Of a stretch of DNA of 64,000 bases, positions 10,447 to 22,387 are shown in pieces. The notes beneath the pieces are model-generated. The model saw nothing but the letters and a program-made list of their open reading frames with translations, was not told the DNA's origin and searched no databases. Origin of the DNA: Bimuria novae-zelandiae CBS 107.79 (lineage: Eukaryota > Ascomycota > Dothideomycetes > Pleosporales > Didymosphaeriaceae); the NCBI GenBank assembly GCA_010015655.1, contig ML976742.1, forward strand, positions 85,150-149,149, read 5' to 3'. Both the position numbers and the translations under genes were made by a program. Every line of letters begins with the position of its first letter. Within the stretch, counting starts at the first letter, position 1.

Positions 10447-10923
10447 TGTTAAGTCCCTACGGGTAGCTAGTCCGAAATGGGGTTAAGGTTGGTTCTCTAG
10501 CAGGAGCGATGTCGAAGACAGGAAAGGGTGTATTAATAGCTTACGCTTATTAATAGGGTGTTAGTATTAAAGTAAGGTATATTATAATTAAATTAACAAG
10601 AGCCTGAGTGAATCCAAACGATAGATTAATAAACAGGTTAAACACGAGGTGGAAGAGTCTATCCTTATGTTCCTATATACTTAGCATGCTTAACTTACTC
10701 GCTTCGAGCATGTCGAGCGCAGCCTTAGCTTTCTACATATACTTAACTTACTCGCTTCGAGCATGTCGAGCGCAGCCTTAGCTTTCTATATATACTTAAC
10801 TTGCTCGCTTCGAGCGCTTTGAGCAGTTACGTGACCTGCCTATTGCTGTGCCACCATTGGCTCCCATAAGACCTTGGCCGTCTTAGAATGTTAGCCTAGT
10901 GATGCTAAATACAGATCCTAACA
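10447..10923 (-). repeat. 3' LTR of the Gypsy element
   Basis: It starts TGTTAAGTCC and ends GATCCTAACA. It is the same length as the 16777-17253 LTR and differs by scattered transitions. It includes at least two copies of a ~52-bp minisatellite. Confidence 0.92.
10685..10815. repeat. ~52-bp minisatellite within the LTR
   Basis: The block with CTCGCTTCGAGCATGTCGAG and GCGCAGCCTTAGCTTTCTA is repeated twice, followed by a partial copy. The same array, slightly diverged, occurs in the other LTR around 17015-17150. Confidence 0.75.
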
Positions 10924-13900
10924 TCATCCCCTCTTTCTGACAATTTGTCCTTAAATTACATAACCTGTCTTACTAAATAGATAAAGTTTAGTTGCCCCGC
11001 TTCTTAGTGCGCTTTACTATAATGTCTTCCGCTAAAGCCCGCGCTATCTATTGTAGTATTAAAACTTGCTATAATAGTGTTGTCTATCCTATCTCTTATA
11101 ATTATTACTTACTTTCTAGCTCTAAGTGCATCGTTATGCCGTTATCTAATCCTAACGCCTATTTAAAGTATTCTAAGTGTATCCGTGCGCAAAAGCCTTG
11201 CGTAAACTTATTATAGGCATTGTTAAACAAGACTTGTAATAAGTATAAAAAGAAGGTGGATGCGAATAAGAAATTATTAGTAAAAGTGTTAATCTAACTT
11301 CTACGAAATAAGAAAATATTACAGCAGGCTAAAGAGCGTGTTAAGAAGAAGGCGCAATGCTTTATGTCTAAAATGGATGCTACTAGAGAGTTAGAAGTAG
11401 AGGTAGCGTTAGAGGACTATCCTATCGTGGCGGCCACTATTAGCTTCTCTCCTCTAATGTGGTTGATACTAGGGTTATTAGATAATTACTCTAGTATCTT
11501 GCCTACAACCGCGAGCGGCTCTTAGGTATATTCCTGTAGTATTAGTAGAGTAATTATTTGTAGTTTGCTAAGTTTTCTTTAGGTTCCTATATATTCTTGC
11601 TATGTGGGTATCCCTTTTATTTAATAAGATATGTGCGTGGCTAATCCGTGTGTTATAGTATTTATTTAACTTCGAATTCGTTTTCTTCCTCTGGTTAGTA
11701 ATAGAAGGTGGTTTCGACTGGTGTCTCTAGGTCGGCTGGTTCTAATTGGTCTATATAAAATACTGGGTGTATCTTGACGTCTGGTAGTAGTTCTAATCTA
11801 TAGTTAACCAGTGATATTTGCTCGGAAATGAAAAATAGTCTGACTTTAACATAATCTAGTTTCTTGTGTTTCTTCTTCTAAGTTCGAAGATTCTTTGTAA
11901 GTAAATATGCTTTATCCCCCTTCTTTAGCTAAGGTGCCGTTTTTCGTTTTCGATTTGTGTAGGAAATAGCTTGCTATTAAGCTTTCTTAAGATTCTCTTA
12001 GAGTTGTTCGTGCGTCTTTTTTATTTTTTCTACCAAACTAATAGCTTCTTCCGTTTTAATAGTCGTAGGAAACATTTAGTTAAAGAGATATAGATATCTT
12101 TCGTAGTTTGCATAGAATAGCGTGTATCCCGTTACTACCAATATCTTGTTATTATATGCTAATTATGCCATAGGTAATAGGGAAATCTAGTTATTTTTCT
12201 AGTTGTTGCAGTAGATGCGTAGGTACGTTTTAATTGTCTGATTTGTACGTTCTGTTTGTCCATCCGTCTGTGGATAATAAGCTGTTGATAGCTTCCGTTT
12301 TATTCTAATAAGTGCTATAAGCGTTGTCTAGTAATTTAAGGTAAAGAGCTTGTCTCGATTGCTAATAATTATCTTTAGTATGCCATGGTGTTGTATAAGG
12401 CGGTCCAGGATAAGGAATGCGAGTTCTTTGGCTATAGTCGTCTTCTAGCATAGTAGTAGTTCTACGTATTTAGTAAATCGACAAACAATTACTAATATAG
12501 AATTGTACTTTATTCCTGTTGCTGGGTCCTTTAATCCAGGTAGTCTTATTATAAAGTCTATAGCGATATCTTCCTATGGTGCTATTAGTATCTGGATCGC
12601 TTGCATCTCGCCATACTTAAGATGTATTACGTGCTTGTTTTGTTGGCATTCTGCGCATTTGCGGATATACTAGGTTACTACTTCTTTGATTCCTTTGAAG
12701 CTATAATTGCGCTAGATAAGTTCTATTATTTTCTTAATTCCTGGGTGTCCGTACGCAGGGTCGTCGTGGTATTATTAGATAATCTTAGTCTATTGTTTTA
12801 CGGGTACCTCTCGTGTTGTCACGAGGATTTAATTAAGTTCCGCTGTTGGTCTAAGGGATCTGTCTTTATTTTGCTATAGAATAGCAGAATAGGTTTTAAT
12901 CTTATCTTTTACAAGATTGCTACGCCTGCTTAGGGCGTTTGCTTGTCTGTTTTCCTTGCCTGGAGTGTACATAATCTTGAATTTATACTGCTCTATTGTT
13001 TCTGACTATCTCGCTTAACGTGGTGTTAATTCCTTGGTTATCGTGAATCGTAAGAGATTTTTATAGTTTATAAAGATTATAAGATCTAAGCAACTGTGTG
13101 CGTAGATCCTCTAATACTTTAATGCTCTAATAATTGCGTATAGTTCTTTGTCGTGTATGTTGTATTGTAATTCCGCGTCGTTGAGTTTGCATGAGTAGTA
13201 GGCAATTAGATGCTAATGCCTATCCTTTTCTTGCTTTGCACATGCTCCTAGTGCTAAGTCGCTTACGTTCGTTTCGATCCTTAGTGGTTTATTATCTTGG
13301 AAGTGCATTAGTACTAGTAGACTAATACATGCTTACCGTAGTGCCTGGAATGCTTCTTCGCATTCTATTATCTATTTAAAGGGTACGTCCTTCTTAGTAA
13401 GGTTTATGAGCGGTATTGTGATCCTTGCGTAATCCTTAATAAATTGTCGATTAAATCCACAGAATCCTAAGAATTCCTAGATATTCTTGGCTGATTGTGG
13501 TCGTGGCTAGTCTTTAACATATTTAATTTTGTCTAGGCTCACCTTAATTCCTTTAGTGTTAATAACATGTCTAAGGAATTTAAGTTCTATTTAGAAGAAC
13601 TTGCACTTTTCTAGTTTAAGTTATAAGTATAATTTATTAAGTTCCTTAAGTACCATCTTAACATGTTCCACGTGGTCGTTCATATTTTCTGAGTAGATCA
13701 GAATGTCGTCTATATATATAATAATAAAGATGTTAAAGTAGTGTTGTAAGACGTTATTAATAAGCGCCTGGAATGTAGCTAGTGCGTTTGTAAGTCTAAA
13801 TAGCATAACAGTGTACTTAAATAGTCCGTATCTAGATCTAAATGCTGTTTTCTATTCTTCACCTTCCTTAATTCGTATAAGGTAGTATCCATCGCGTAGG

Positions 13901-16776
13901 TCTAGTGAGGTAAACATCTTTACTTGTGCTAGCCTGTCTCGTAGTTCTCTAATATTTAATAACGGGTATCAGTTCTTAATCGTTATGTTATTAAGTTTTT
14001 AATAGTCTACGCAGGGTCGCAATTCGCCGCTCTTCTTAGGTATAAATATAAATAGGCTTGCCGCTAGTAACTTTAATAGTCGTATGTATTCTTTTACTAA
14101 ATTCTTCTTAATAAATTCCTTTTCTTTTTAGAGTTCTTTGCCTAATTTTGCGTATAGTAGTCTAAAGGGTGGCGTCTTCCCTTCTTCTAGGTTAATCTTA
14201 TAATCCTAAAGTTAGTGCTTAGGTAGGTTTGCTTTTCCTTCCTCTTCTTAAAATAGATAGCTCTATTCTATAAACTATTTAGGGATTCCGTAGGTTGTGC
14301 GTTGCTCTCTTTCCTTTGCGGGAATTGGCTTGTCTACTGCCTTGCGCTCTGTGACCTAGTGGTTCCTGCTAGCGTCTGCCAAGGGTGATTCGATCTTGAA
14401 TCTTATTTGCGAGACTATGTTGTTAATAGCTTTCTTATTTACTATCGAACTCTACTAATGCGTAGGCATTACTTATAATGTATAGTTACAGCACTTAAAG
14501 GATAGCGTTCTCCTTCTTTAGTTAATTATAGGGTTGTGCTTCCTTAACTAGGGTAGTCCTAGTATTACATCGTGACTGGCTTCCTTGAGAACGTCGAGGG
14601 TAATTGTTTCCCTATATCTATAGACCTTAAGTGTTATCTTAACCTTGTACTTAATTCGTGGCGTGCCTGGCATTAGGTGTCTATTCGCGATATAGATAAT
14701 ATAAGCATCCTCTTTCTTGCGCTTATAGAGTCCCGCTCTAATAAGTGCCTTTTAAGAGATATAGCTTTGTTAGGCTCCTAAATCCAGCATAGCCTTTATC
14801 CATGTTCTATTAAGCCATATTAGTAGCTTAATTAATGCTTAACTATTTATAGTATTTAATTCCTTAAAGGCGTCTTCTCGCTTGAGCCTAGGTCTAAAAA
14901 AGACAATTCCTTAGTAGGTGGCTTAGTAGGCTGAAGGTTGCCGTTTTTATCCTATAGTTAGTAGTATCGTGCTATTATCTAGGTTACTTTACCGTAGCTT
15001 CTCCCTTCTTATTAGTCCATGCGCACTAGTTCTCTATAATAGTTACTAGGTCTAAATCCAAAGAGTGCTTTATCCTATTAATGCGTTACACAGTCTAGGT
15101 GTAGGCATGTCTGCCAAATCTTTAACATGTATTTATTATTAATTAATATAGTATAGGTAAGGTTCTAGGTTTTACTAAAATATAAGAAGTATTTTGCTTC
15201 TCTTTTATCCTATAGGTGCGCGTCGCATTTAGCGATTAGATAATTAAACTATTCCTATCTGCATCGTTTCTGCGGTTATAGGAAGTATCTACACTATTTA
15301 GCGTAAAAATACGTATTGCATGCGTCAGCGGTATAGAATCTCTATCTAAGGATTCCGTGATTAGGATTTTGGTAGTCTAGGTCGTACATTAGTTTGTAGC
15401 TAAGATTCTTAATAGGGTATTTCTTCTTTAGGTCCTAGTATTTATAACTGTAGTCTGCGAATTCTTATATTACTAGGCTAATTAGTTTAGTGCGTATCGT
15501 ATTTAGCTTAGTTACTATAAATCTAAAATTAGTTTCACGCGGTTAATATTAATCTAAGAATTAGAATATATTATGTTCTTCCTTATCTATAAGTTTTCTT
15601 GTATTTAGATATAGTGTAGGGGCGCGTTTCTTTAGCTCCTCTTGCTCTACCTCCAATCCTTCTTCTACATCCTTATATAGCCAAGAGTTAGGCAAGTCCG
15701 TTCGCTCTAAGTCCCTATCTTAGTTATTAAGTTATTTAATAGCACTAATAATTTACTATTCTTCGTTAGTCGCGTCCGCGTCCTCGACGGTTAGTACGTT
15801 TAACTATCTAATAACCTTATTCTTAGATCTGCAGTTCCTAGCTATGTGGCCTAGTTTGCCACACGTAAAACAAGTGCGTGTCTTGGTCCCCTGTTGTCGT
15901 CAGGTTCCATCTAAGATACGTCTTTGGTTAGGCTTCTTACGATAGCCTAGAGACTTTCCTGTTCCTTTTCTAATTGCATTAATTTGGTTATGGTACTGAA
16001 TTCCTTCCATTAGCTGAGGTCCGTAGTTGTCTTGTCTCAGCCTAGAAGTCTATTAATTGCGATAATTATCGTGGCTTAAGGGTGGTCTATAGCCTTATTG
16101 TCCTAACTAGTTCTATTATATATTGCATTTTAGTTCGTACCATTCCTTATTAATCTTAATAGCTTCCTTTAACAGTGCTTCTAGTGTATCTATCTTTACT
16201 CCGCTACGCAGTAGTTCTTCGCGTAGGTTAGGCTTAAGTCCTTAATAGTATATAGTTATAAGAGTTACTTCGTTCTAATAGATTTAATTAGCGTGTCTGC
16301 GGAATTTAAAGTCATATTTAATAGCTAAGCAGACTTACTTAAGTTACTAGATAGCTCTTTTAGCAATAGCCTCCTAATTAGCTACTCTAAAGTACTATTT
16401 AACTTTCTTGCAGAACTCGTCGTAGTCTTCTATAATTTTATTAATAGTATCTCCTTCCGAGTTCTCCTTAGCTAGGTATTAGTTAAGATACGGTCGAATT
16501 TATGCAAGGGCTGGTCCTTTCATGTAAGATACCGCAAAAATAGTCTTATTAGCTTTATTCTATTCCTTCTTCGTTTCGTGGAAGTAGAGGTTAAGCTGCA
16601 GGATCTATAGTTCTATATATTTATAGTCTCCGTAAAAGAGATTAGGTTTAGCGTAAAGGCTTCCCTTAATATAGGTAATAGTAGCATCGTTGTTATTATT
16701 ATCTAAAGTATTCCTTAGAATAACATCTAGTATATTAGAAAGGGTCTCGTATTTGCTTATGTTAGGGTGTTCAAGA
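10924..16776 (-). pseudogene. Gypsy gag-pol remnants with C-terminal chromodomain
   Basis: Reading the minus strand: gag traces lie at about 16700-15900 and a CCHC knuckle (CFTCGKLGHIARNC) near 15880. The best-preserved reverse transcriptase piece, at 13621-13806, includes LFRLTNALATFQALINNVL and YIDDILIYSENMNDHVEHV. RNase H and integrase traces follow. Near 11830-11690 the integrase end reads KIHPVFYIDQLEPADLETP, followed by a chromodomain-like EFEVK..LQH....YLIK.KGYP.S at about 11690-11580. Numerous TAG/TAA codons interrupt all of it. Chromodomains of this lineage are known to direct integration to heterochromatin. Confidence 0.85.
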
Positions 16777-17253
16777 TATTAAGTCCCTATAGGTAGCTAG
16801 TCTAAAATAGGGTTAAGGTTAGTTCTCTAGCAGGAGCAATATTAAAGATAAAAAAAAGTGTATTAATAGCTCGCGCTTATTAATAGGGTGTTAGTATTAA
16901 AGTAAAGTATGTTATAATTAAATTAACAAGAGCCTAAGTGAATCTAAACGATAGATTAATAAACAGGTTAAACACAAGGTGGAAGAGTCCATCCTTATAT
17001 TCCTATATACTTAGCATGCTTAACTTGCTCGCTTTAAGCATGTTAAGCGCAGCCTTAGCTTTCTGCATATGCTTGACTTGCTTACTTCAAGCATGTCGAG
17101 CGCAGCCTTGGCTTTCTACATATGCTTGACTTGCTCGCTTCGAGCGCTTCGAGCAGTCACGTGACCTGCCCATTGCTGTGCCACCATTGGCTCCCATAAG
17201 ACCTTGGCCGTCTCAGAATGTTAGCCTGGTGATGCTAAATACAGATCCTAACA
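16777..17253 (-). repeat. 5' LTR of the Gypsy element
   Basis: 477 bp, matching the left LTR. Its terminal TG reads TA, a RIP-type change, while the ACTAA duplication outside is intact. Confidence 0.9.
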
Positions 17254-18628
17254 ACTAACAAGGCTATATAATTAAGCTAGGTTAAAGATATTAAAATAGG
17301 AAAGCATGGCGTGTACATTATCTTATTATTATTAGGCTAAATAAATAATAATATTAGTCTTGCCTAGCTTAAGCAGGTGTTTAATCGCTATATAAAGGTA
17401 AAAGCTTAATAATCTTACTAGCTACTTATCCTTAATAGCTATAGATCTTACGTTACTATAAATTTTATTAATTACTATAATAGGAATAAAATCCTCTTAG
17501 CTATACTTCCCCCTTATTTAACGTATACGCTTTAGCTACTTAATATAGTGCTCTTTAAGCTTCTCTTATTAGCGTACTTAACTAAGCTTACAACCTACCT
17601 CTAAAAGAGCTAAGGTCTAGTCTTAATTAAGAAAGGTAACTTCTTCCCCCTTTTCTAAAAGGCGTAGATAAGCTCCTTTAAGAAGGAGATAATACTTAAG
17701 TCTTTTAAAATAACTAGTATATCACCATTTAATCTAGAGGTTATACTTAAAAGGTTCACCGATACTACCCTAGATAAGCAGGTATCGCGAGAGAGCTCTA
17801 CGTCAGTACTTAGCGGATCTGACTGGCGTAAACTAGATCGCCTTGTATAATCTATAGTAGAGGACTAAAGTAATAAGGACGCGCAGAAGCTTAGTTGCTT
17901 ACTTTACTATATCTTTATTTAAAATAAGCTCCTTTGCTATAAAATTAACGGGCTAAAGGAGGCGCTATTAGTTAGGAAGAAGTATAAGAAGAAGAGTAAG
18001 CCTCTTAACTTTTAGTAATATTAAGAATACTATAGAGGGATAGTTTTTTAGTTACTAAGGAAGGTTAGGGAGGCGCGTGTACGTTAGTCTATAAAGAAGT
18101 AAGAGGAGAGGGAGCAGAGACTTTAAAAAGCTAAGATAGCTAAGTTAAGAAAGGCAGCTAAGCTATGCAAGGAAAAAATTGCAGAGGAGAAGCGTGTGGC
18201 GCGGGAGGCAGCCAAGGTAGCCAGGGAGAAGGAGAGGGCTGAGAAGGCAGCAGAGCGCGCCCGCGAAAGGAAGGCTTGTGACGCCGCAAAAGCTCTACAA
18301 TCTGCCCAAAAGGGTAAGAGAAAGGCATCGCAGCCATCCACACAGAGCAACAAGCGTCAGAAACGTGTGGTTGACGCTGTAGTTACTGCAGACGCCTCAG
18401 GTGCCGCATCAGCAGCTCCAACCAAGACTACGCGGCGCGGCCGCAACGTTAAGCTTCCAAGTAGATATCAGTAGCGCAGGTTGATCGCAAGCATCAATAG
18501 AGCACGCCACTAAAAAATCTCGCAATATTCGCTACTATACGTGGCTCTATAGCCTCATTTCTCGTAGAGCTGCTATGGTGTTGTGCGTGCATCACGCGAA
18601 TCCGTGCATCACGCGCACGGACACGTTA

Positions 18629-18672
18629 CGGCCTTTCTCGGAGAGAAATCGAACTCGACTATTTGGGCCGAG
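18629..18672. repeat. Right half of the palindromic MITE
   Basis: Inverted complement of 3105-3150; see that entry. Its outer end GGGCCGAG is followed by TA (18673-18674) and then host sequence that continues the divergent promoter. Confidence 0.75.
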
Positions 18673-18674
18673 TA

Positions 18675-19175
18675 CACGGGAGCGATTCGGAGAATATGCA
18701 GTGCAGCTGGAAAACGGAAGAGGCAAGAGTATTTGATTGCTGGTCGTCCAGATTCCTGTGAAGCGCTAACCGAAAACGATTTAGCGGCAAAACAAGGTAG
18801 TGAACGGCTTTTGCCCGCATACCCTGCCCTGCATACAGCAGTCGCGGGCATACTTGAGAAAGTCGAAAACAGTAAAACCATTATAACTTTATGAAATGTC
18901 TCAATGTGATTTCTGCTCATTATCGTGCAGCCAATTGCTTGTATTGTGCTAGCTGAAGCTTGGGGTGAGCAAGTTTGAGCATGTATGCCATACAGTCTCA
19001 ATGCGCCGCGCTCCTGTCATTTCTCCACGTACCATAGATATGAGCCTAGAATTTGATGCGGGACGTTATTTCTCGCTACCGGTCTGACACCTACAGTGGC
19101 ACCAATATCGTTTTACACCCGTGGACGGAGTTTCCAGCTACTGCCTTCTCCACTTAGGCTCGCAACACAGCAGCC
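18675..19175. promoter_or_regulatory. Host promoter region of the copper transporter, formerly bidirectional
   Basis: Ordinary-composition host sequence with no gene. Without the island at 965-18674 it would join directly to position 964, leaving about 525 bp between the start codons of the small secreted protein gene and the copper transporter. I could not identify a specific factor site with confidence. Confidence 0.5.
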
Positions 19176-19918
19176 ATGGGACAAATGCAAAATATGAGTC
19201 ACGAGAGCTCGGGTTCTATGGCGGCCAAAGACTCCAGTGGCACGAGCATGGCGATGGGCATGGCGAGCACCTTCTCGACATCGACACGAGCCACGCTATT
19301 CTTCGCGAATTGGACGACAGACACGCCTGCCAAATACTTCGGTACACTCATCTTTCTATTCGCGGTCACCCTCTTAAACCGCTTCTTAGGTGCATGGAGA
19401 AGCCAACTCGGTCACAAATGGGCGAACGATGCTGCTGAAGCAAGACGGAAGCTGGAGCAACGGCGCGAATACCGACGCAGTCTCAATCGAGCAAACCTGG
19501 AGTACCAGTCTCCAGATTGCTTGGAGGGAGACTCTGATGATACAGATACAGAAAAAGCGCCATTGTCGCCTTACCCGCCCGGATTAGACGTCGAGGCAGC
19601 CGAGAAGAAGCGAAACGACACACCTACGTGGATGATGGTCTTTGGAGGGCGCTGGCAGGCGGGTAATCCATGGCGGGTGAACATCGACCTTCCACGTGCG
19701 TTTCTGGAAGGTGTGAGGGCACTGATTGGGTATCTGCTGTAAGTTCCAAGACACTTCAATCCTGACTTGTCACTAACTGTCCTAGGATGCTCGCAGTAAT
19801 GACTTTCAATCTCGGGTTCCTTCTAGTAGTTATACTTGGCATCATCATAGGCGAGCTTCTTCTGGGGCGGTTCATATCCGGCACTGGCTGGGAGGAAGGT
19901 GGTTGCCATGACGGATGA
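19176..19918 (+). CDS. Ctr-family copper transporter
   Basis: Two exons, 19176-19738 and 19786-19918, around a 47-nt intron (GTAAGT, CACTAAC branch, CTAG), give 231 residues. The N-terminus is Met-rich (MGQMQNM, SMAMGM), the usual extracellular copper-binding Mets region. A first membrane span follows TDTPAKYFGTLIFLFAVTLL. A long charged cytosolic loop (about 90-165) leads to a second span that begins MLAVMTFN, holding the MxxxM copper-selectivity motif. The third span contains GIIIGELLLG, matching the family's GxxxG packing motif. A short tail contains Cys and His. Ctr proteins form trimers that import Cu(I) across plasma or vacuolar membranes; which membrane applies here cannot be told. Its promoter lost its divergent partner to the transposon island. 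Confidence 0.92.
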
Positions 19919-20790
19919 GAAATACGGGATGACGTCCACCTCTACGGAGCCAATCGGCTTCGAAAATTATAGTGGTTCCTATTCGATCGTATCAATCGAG
20001 ACCGCTGGGCGAAATGTTGAAGGGTATGGCGACGTCAGTTAAACGAACCCATGAAGACTATATTTGGCTAACAGGTTCCACTCAGATCTTCTGAAAGATG
20101 ATGAGCTCGAACAATCCGGAAAAAATATAACTTTCAGAATTCAATACCTCCCTCTTGTTTTTAACGCAAACTATTCGGGCCACTCACTTGCTCCTTGTAT
20201 ATTTTGAAGTCACCCGTCGTCGTGCATACAACGCACACCAACAACGAAATATACTTCCCATGGACAGCACTTAGCAGTAGCTATTTCTTGTCTTCGCTAA
20301 GTCTGCCATCCAAAGGACTCTCATCACTCACATCCCCTATATTTTTGCGCGCGTTGATTGATCTTCATGAATCCGTTAAAATACCCACCCCATCAACAGA
20401 CGAGATCACACCTAGAGTGAAGAAAGTACCTTCTTCAGCAAATATCTCTGCTCCCACGATTAAATGGTCAATCTTCTCGATCTGCAGCTTCTTCCCTGAT
20501 CCTTCGTGGTCGGAAAAACTTCACCCGACCCCCTTTGCATCGGCTATCACTTTCAAATCACCTTTCAATCTCGCCTCAAACATCTTCCCGGCTTACGACC
20601 CCCCGCGTGGCGCTGTAAGCATGTCCACGAGGTCGACTTCGCCGCACATGCGATTATGAGCGGCGAGGTTGCACTAACCATGCTACGCCGCAGTTACCCT
20701 CGCACCCTCATTACCTCCCTCATCCACGCATTCCTTACTACGTCACAAACTACCACCTGCACTCCAAACTTTGTTTCAAATACCACAGCC
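19919..20790. other. Intergenic region
   Basis: Host sequence with open frames on plus (20195-20659) that show no recognisable domain. It is taken as the 3' flank of the copper transporter and the promoter of the methyltransferase. Confidence 0.5.
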
Positions 20791-22219
20791 ATGGATCACA
20801 TTCTAACCCTCGCTACCGAGGAAGTCAAGAAGATAGCGGCCACAGCCGACGAGCCGCTCCGTCGCAAAATGATAGACACCCTCCGTGATCTGCTGTACAT
20901 GCTCGAGACACCCGAGGAAACCATGCAGCGGCTCATGTTCATGATTAGATGCCTCCCCTACTCTGTATACCTGACCCTTACACAAAGTTCAGAATCTTAC
21001 TATAGCGTCTATCCGCGTGAGTCTCAATTTGGGCGTGTTTAACATATTGTCTGAGAGCGATGGACCTCTTTCCCTGCAAGACCTCACGGCGCGCACGGGA
21101 GCTGATCCAGTACTTTTAGGTAAGTGTGCGAGTATTATAGAGTGTGTTTTATTTGTGCTAAGGTGGTGGGCGCAAAGGTCGTTTTCTCCGCCACCAGGCG
21201 TCCCTCGGATATATCAAAGAAACTGCCAAAGACGAGTTCACCGCTAATCACACCACGCGAAACCTCTCCGTCTCAAACATCCAAGCGGGGTTGATCTTCT
21301 GGTGCTTTACTCTCCCGCATCGGAACCCCCAAGTCTATACTATATAGTAGATACTAATCCTATACGATTTACCATGATACAGCAACGACATCCTCGGCCC
21401 CAGCTTCCAAGCCATCCCATCTTTCCTCGCAGAAAGGAAGTACAAAAACCCAACGGAGCTTCTTGACACGCCGTTTCACAAAGCGTGGAAAACGGTCGAC
21501 TCGATGTATACGTGGCTGGACAAGCGGCCGCGGGAAACAGCGGTGTTTAATCAGTTTATGCACGCGCAGCGGTCGAGTGTGAAGAATTGTTTCTCTTTCC
21601 TCGCTCTGTACGAGGAGTGTAGAGACTGGTCGTCTGGACGGGGGGCCGTCTTTGTGGATGTGGGCGGCGGCACGGGACAGCAGTGTAAAGCGCTTAGGGA
21701 GAAGTTTCCGGATCTACCGGGGAAGGTCGTGTTGCAGGATCTTCCGACTATGGTGGCGAAAGCGGAGGCGCTAGAGGGGGTTGAGGCTATGGCTTATGAT
21801 TTTTTCACGCCGCAGCCGATAAAGGGTGAGTAGTTCTAAGCCTGCTCGGTGGCTTTCGTGCGGAGCGTCCTGGAAGTATTTGTGTGAGCTAACACTCCCT
21901 AGGCGCGAAATACTACTACCTCCGCGCCATCCTGCACGACCATGCTGACGACAAGTGTCTCGAGATCCTGGCCAACATCGCCGATGCCATGACGGACGAG
22001 TCGACCTTGTTAATCGACGACATCGTGGTCCCGAACCAGAATGTCAGCTGGTACGTCACGCAAACGGATCTTGCCATGATGGTCCAGTTCTCGGCGACAG
22101 ATCGTACAGAAGAGCAGTGGAAAGAGTTGCTGGCCAAGGCGGGGTTGGAGGTGCAGAAGGTGACGACGTACACGCATGCGTGGCAGCTGAGCGTTATTGC
22201 GGCTACGAAGGCGAAGTGA
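20791..22219 (+). CDS. SAM-dependent O-methyltransferase (Methyltransf_2 type)
   Basis: Five exons are inferred: 20791-about 20943, 20993-21119, 21178-21301, 21383-21825 and 21903-22219, about 387 residues. The winged-helix dimerisation part reads IRVSLNLGVFNILSES. The SAM-binding motif VFVDVGGGTGQQ and a PGKVVLQDLP motif follow. The catalytic-base region is LRAILHDHADDKC, with the His expected for plant- and fungal-type O-methyltransferases. Introns 2-4 have canonical ends. The exon 1-2 junction is unclear: the alignment-preferred 49-nt intron begins AT rather than GT, and the GT alternative at 20965 would leave only 28 nt. Such enzymes often tailor polyketides or phenolics, but no backbone synthase is nearby, so the substrate is unknown. 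Confidence 0.85.
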
Positions 22220-22387
22220 GCAGGCTGTCTGGGAAAGAACGGGCATACTGCTCAGGCTGTACGCATGTTTCGCCGCGATTTCGAACGCATTCGCATCCCC
22301 GACACTCTTTGACTGCGACTCGAAGCTATGATCTTCGTAGTTCCGCAACCTATACATCCCATACGAACGCCCCACCGGAGTATCGAC

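Larger units (their letters stand above)
10447..17253 (-). mobile_element. Ty3/Gypsy LTR retrotransposon with chromodomain, complete but RIP-degenerated
   Basis: Two 477-bp LTRs (10447-10923 and 16777-17253) flank a 5.85-kb interior. A perfect ACTAA duplication lies at 10442-10446 and 17254-17258. On the minus strand the order is a zinc knuckle near 15860-15895, reverse transcriptase with YIDDILIYS near 13690-13720, an integrase tail and a chromodomain near 11570-11690. A purine-rich tract immediately inside the left LTR (10924-10940, read on minus) is the polypurine tract, confirming minus orientation. The order and chromodomain identify a chromovirus lineage. Confidence 0.92.
9791..18474 (+). 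pseudogene. Fot1/pogo transposase, split by a retrotransposon and RIP-inactivated
   Basis: The 5' part (9791-10446) opens MAPIDDALAEIDSLDPSDE and reaches the YNMDKKGCLIG block (first catalytic Asp) before the insertion point. The 3' part (17259-18474) holds a decayed second-Asp block near 17430, the SPFNLEV-like region near 17720 and a Lys/Arg/Ala-rich coiled tail ending RRGRNVKLPSRYQ-stop. The parts sum to about 624 codons. Many stops are RIP-type. The C-terminal 300 bp escaped most mutations. Confidence 0.85.
9702..18626 (+). mobile_element. pogo/Fot1-type DNA transposon split by a Gypsy element
   Basis: The TIR starts ACGTGTCCGTGCGCGTGATG and is repeated inverted at 18626. The TIR region also contains a tandem CGCGTGATGCACG motif. 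TA duplications lie at 9700-9701 and 18627-18628. Removing the Gypsy insertion (10447-17253 plus one 5-bp duplication) leaves about 2.1 kb, the normal size of a pogo element. It was inserted in the spacer of the palindromic MITE. Confidence 0.88.

Noticed and set aside
10685..10815. CRISPR-like spaced repeats
   Set aside because: Eukaryotic LTR minisatellite with contiguous ~52-bp units, present in both LTRs.
20195..20659. 154-codon plus-strand frame
   Set aside because: No domain, low-complexity composition, in the region expected to be a promoter.
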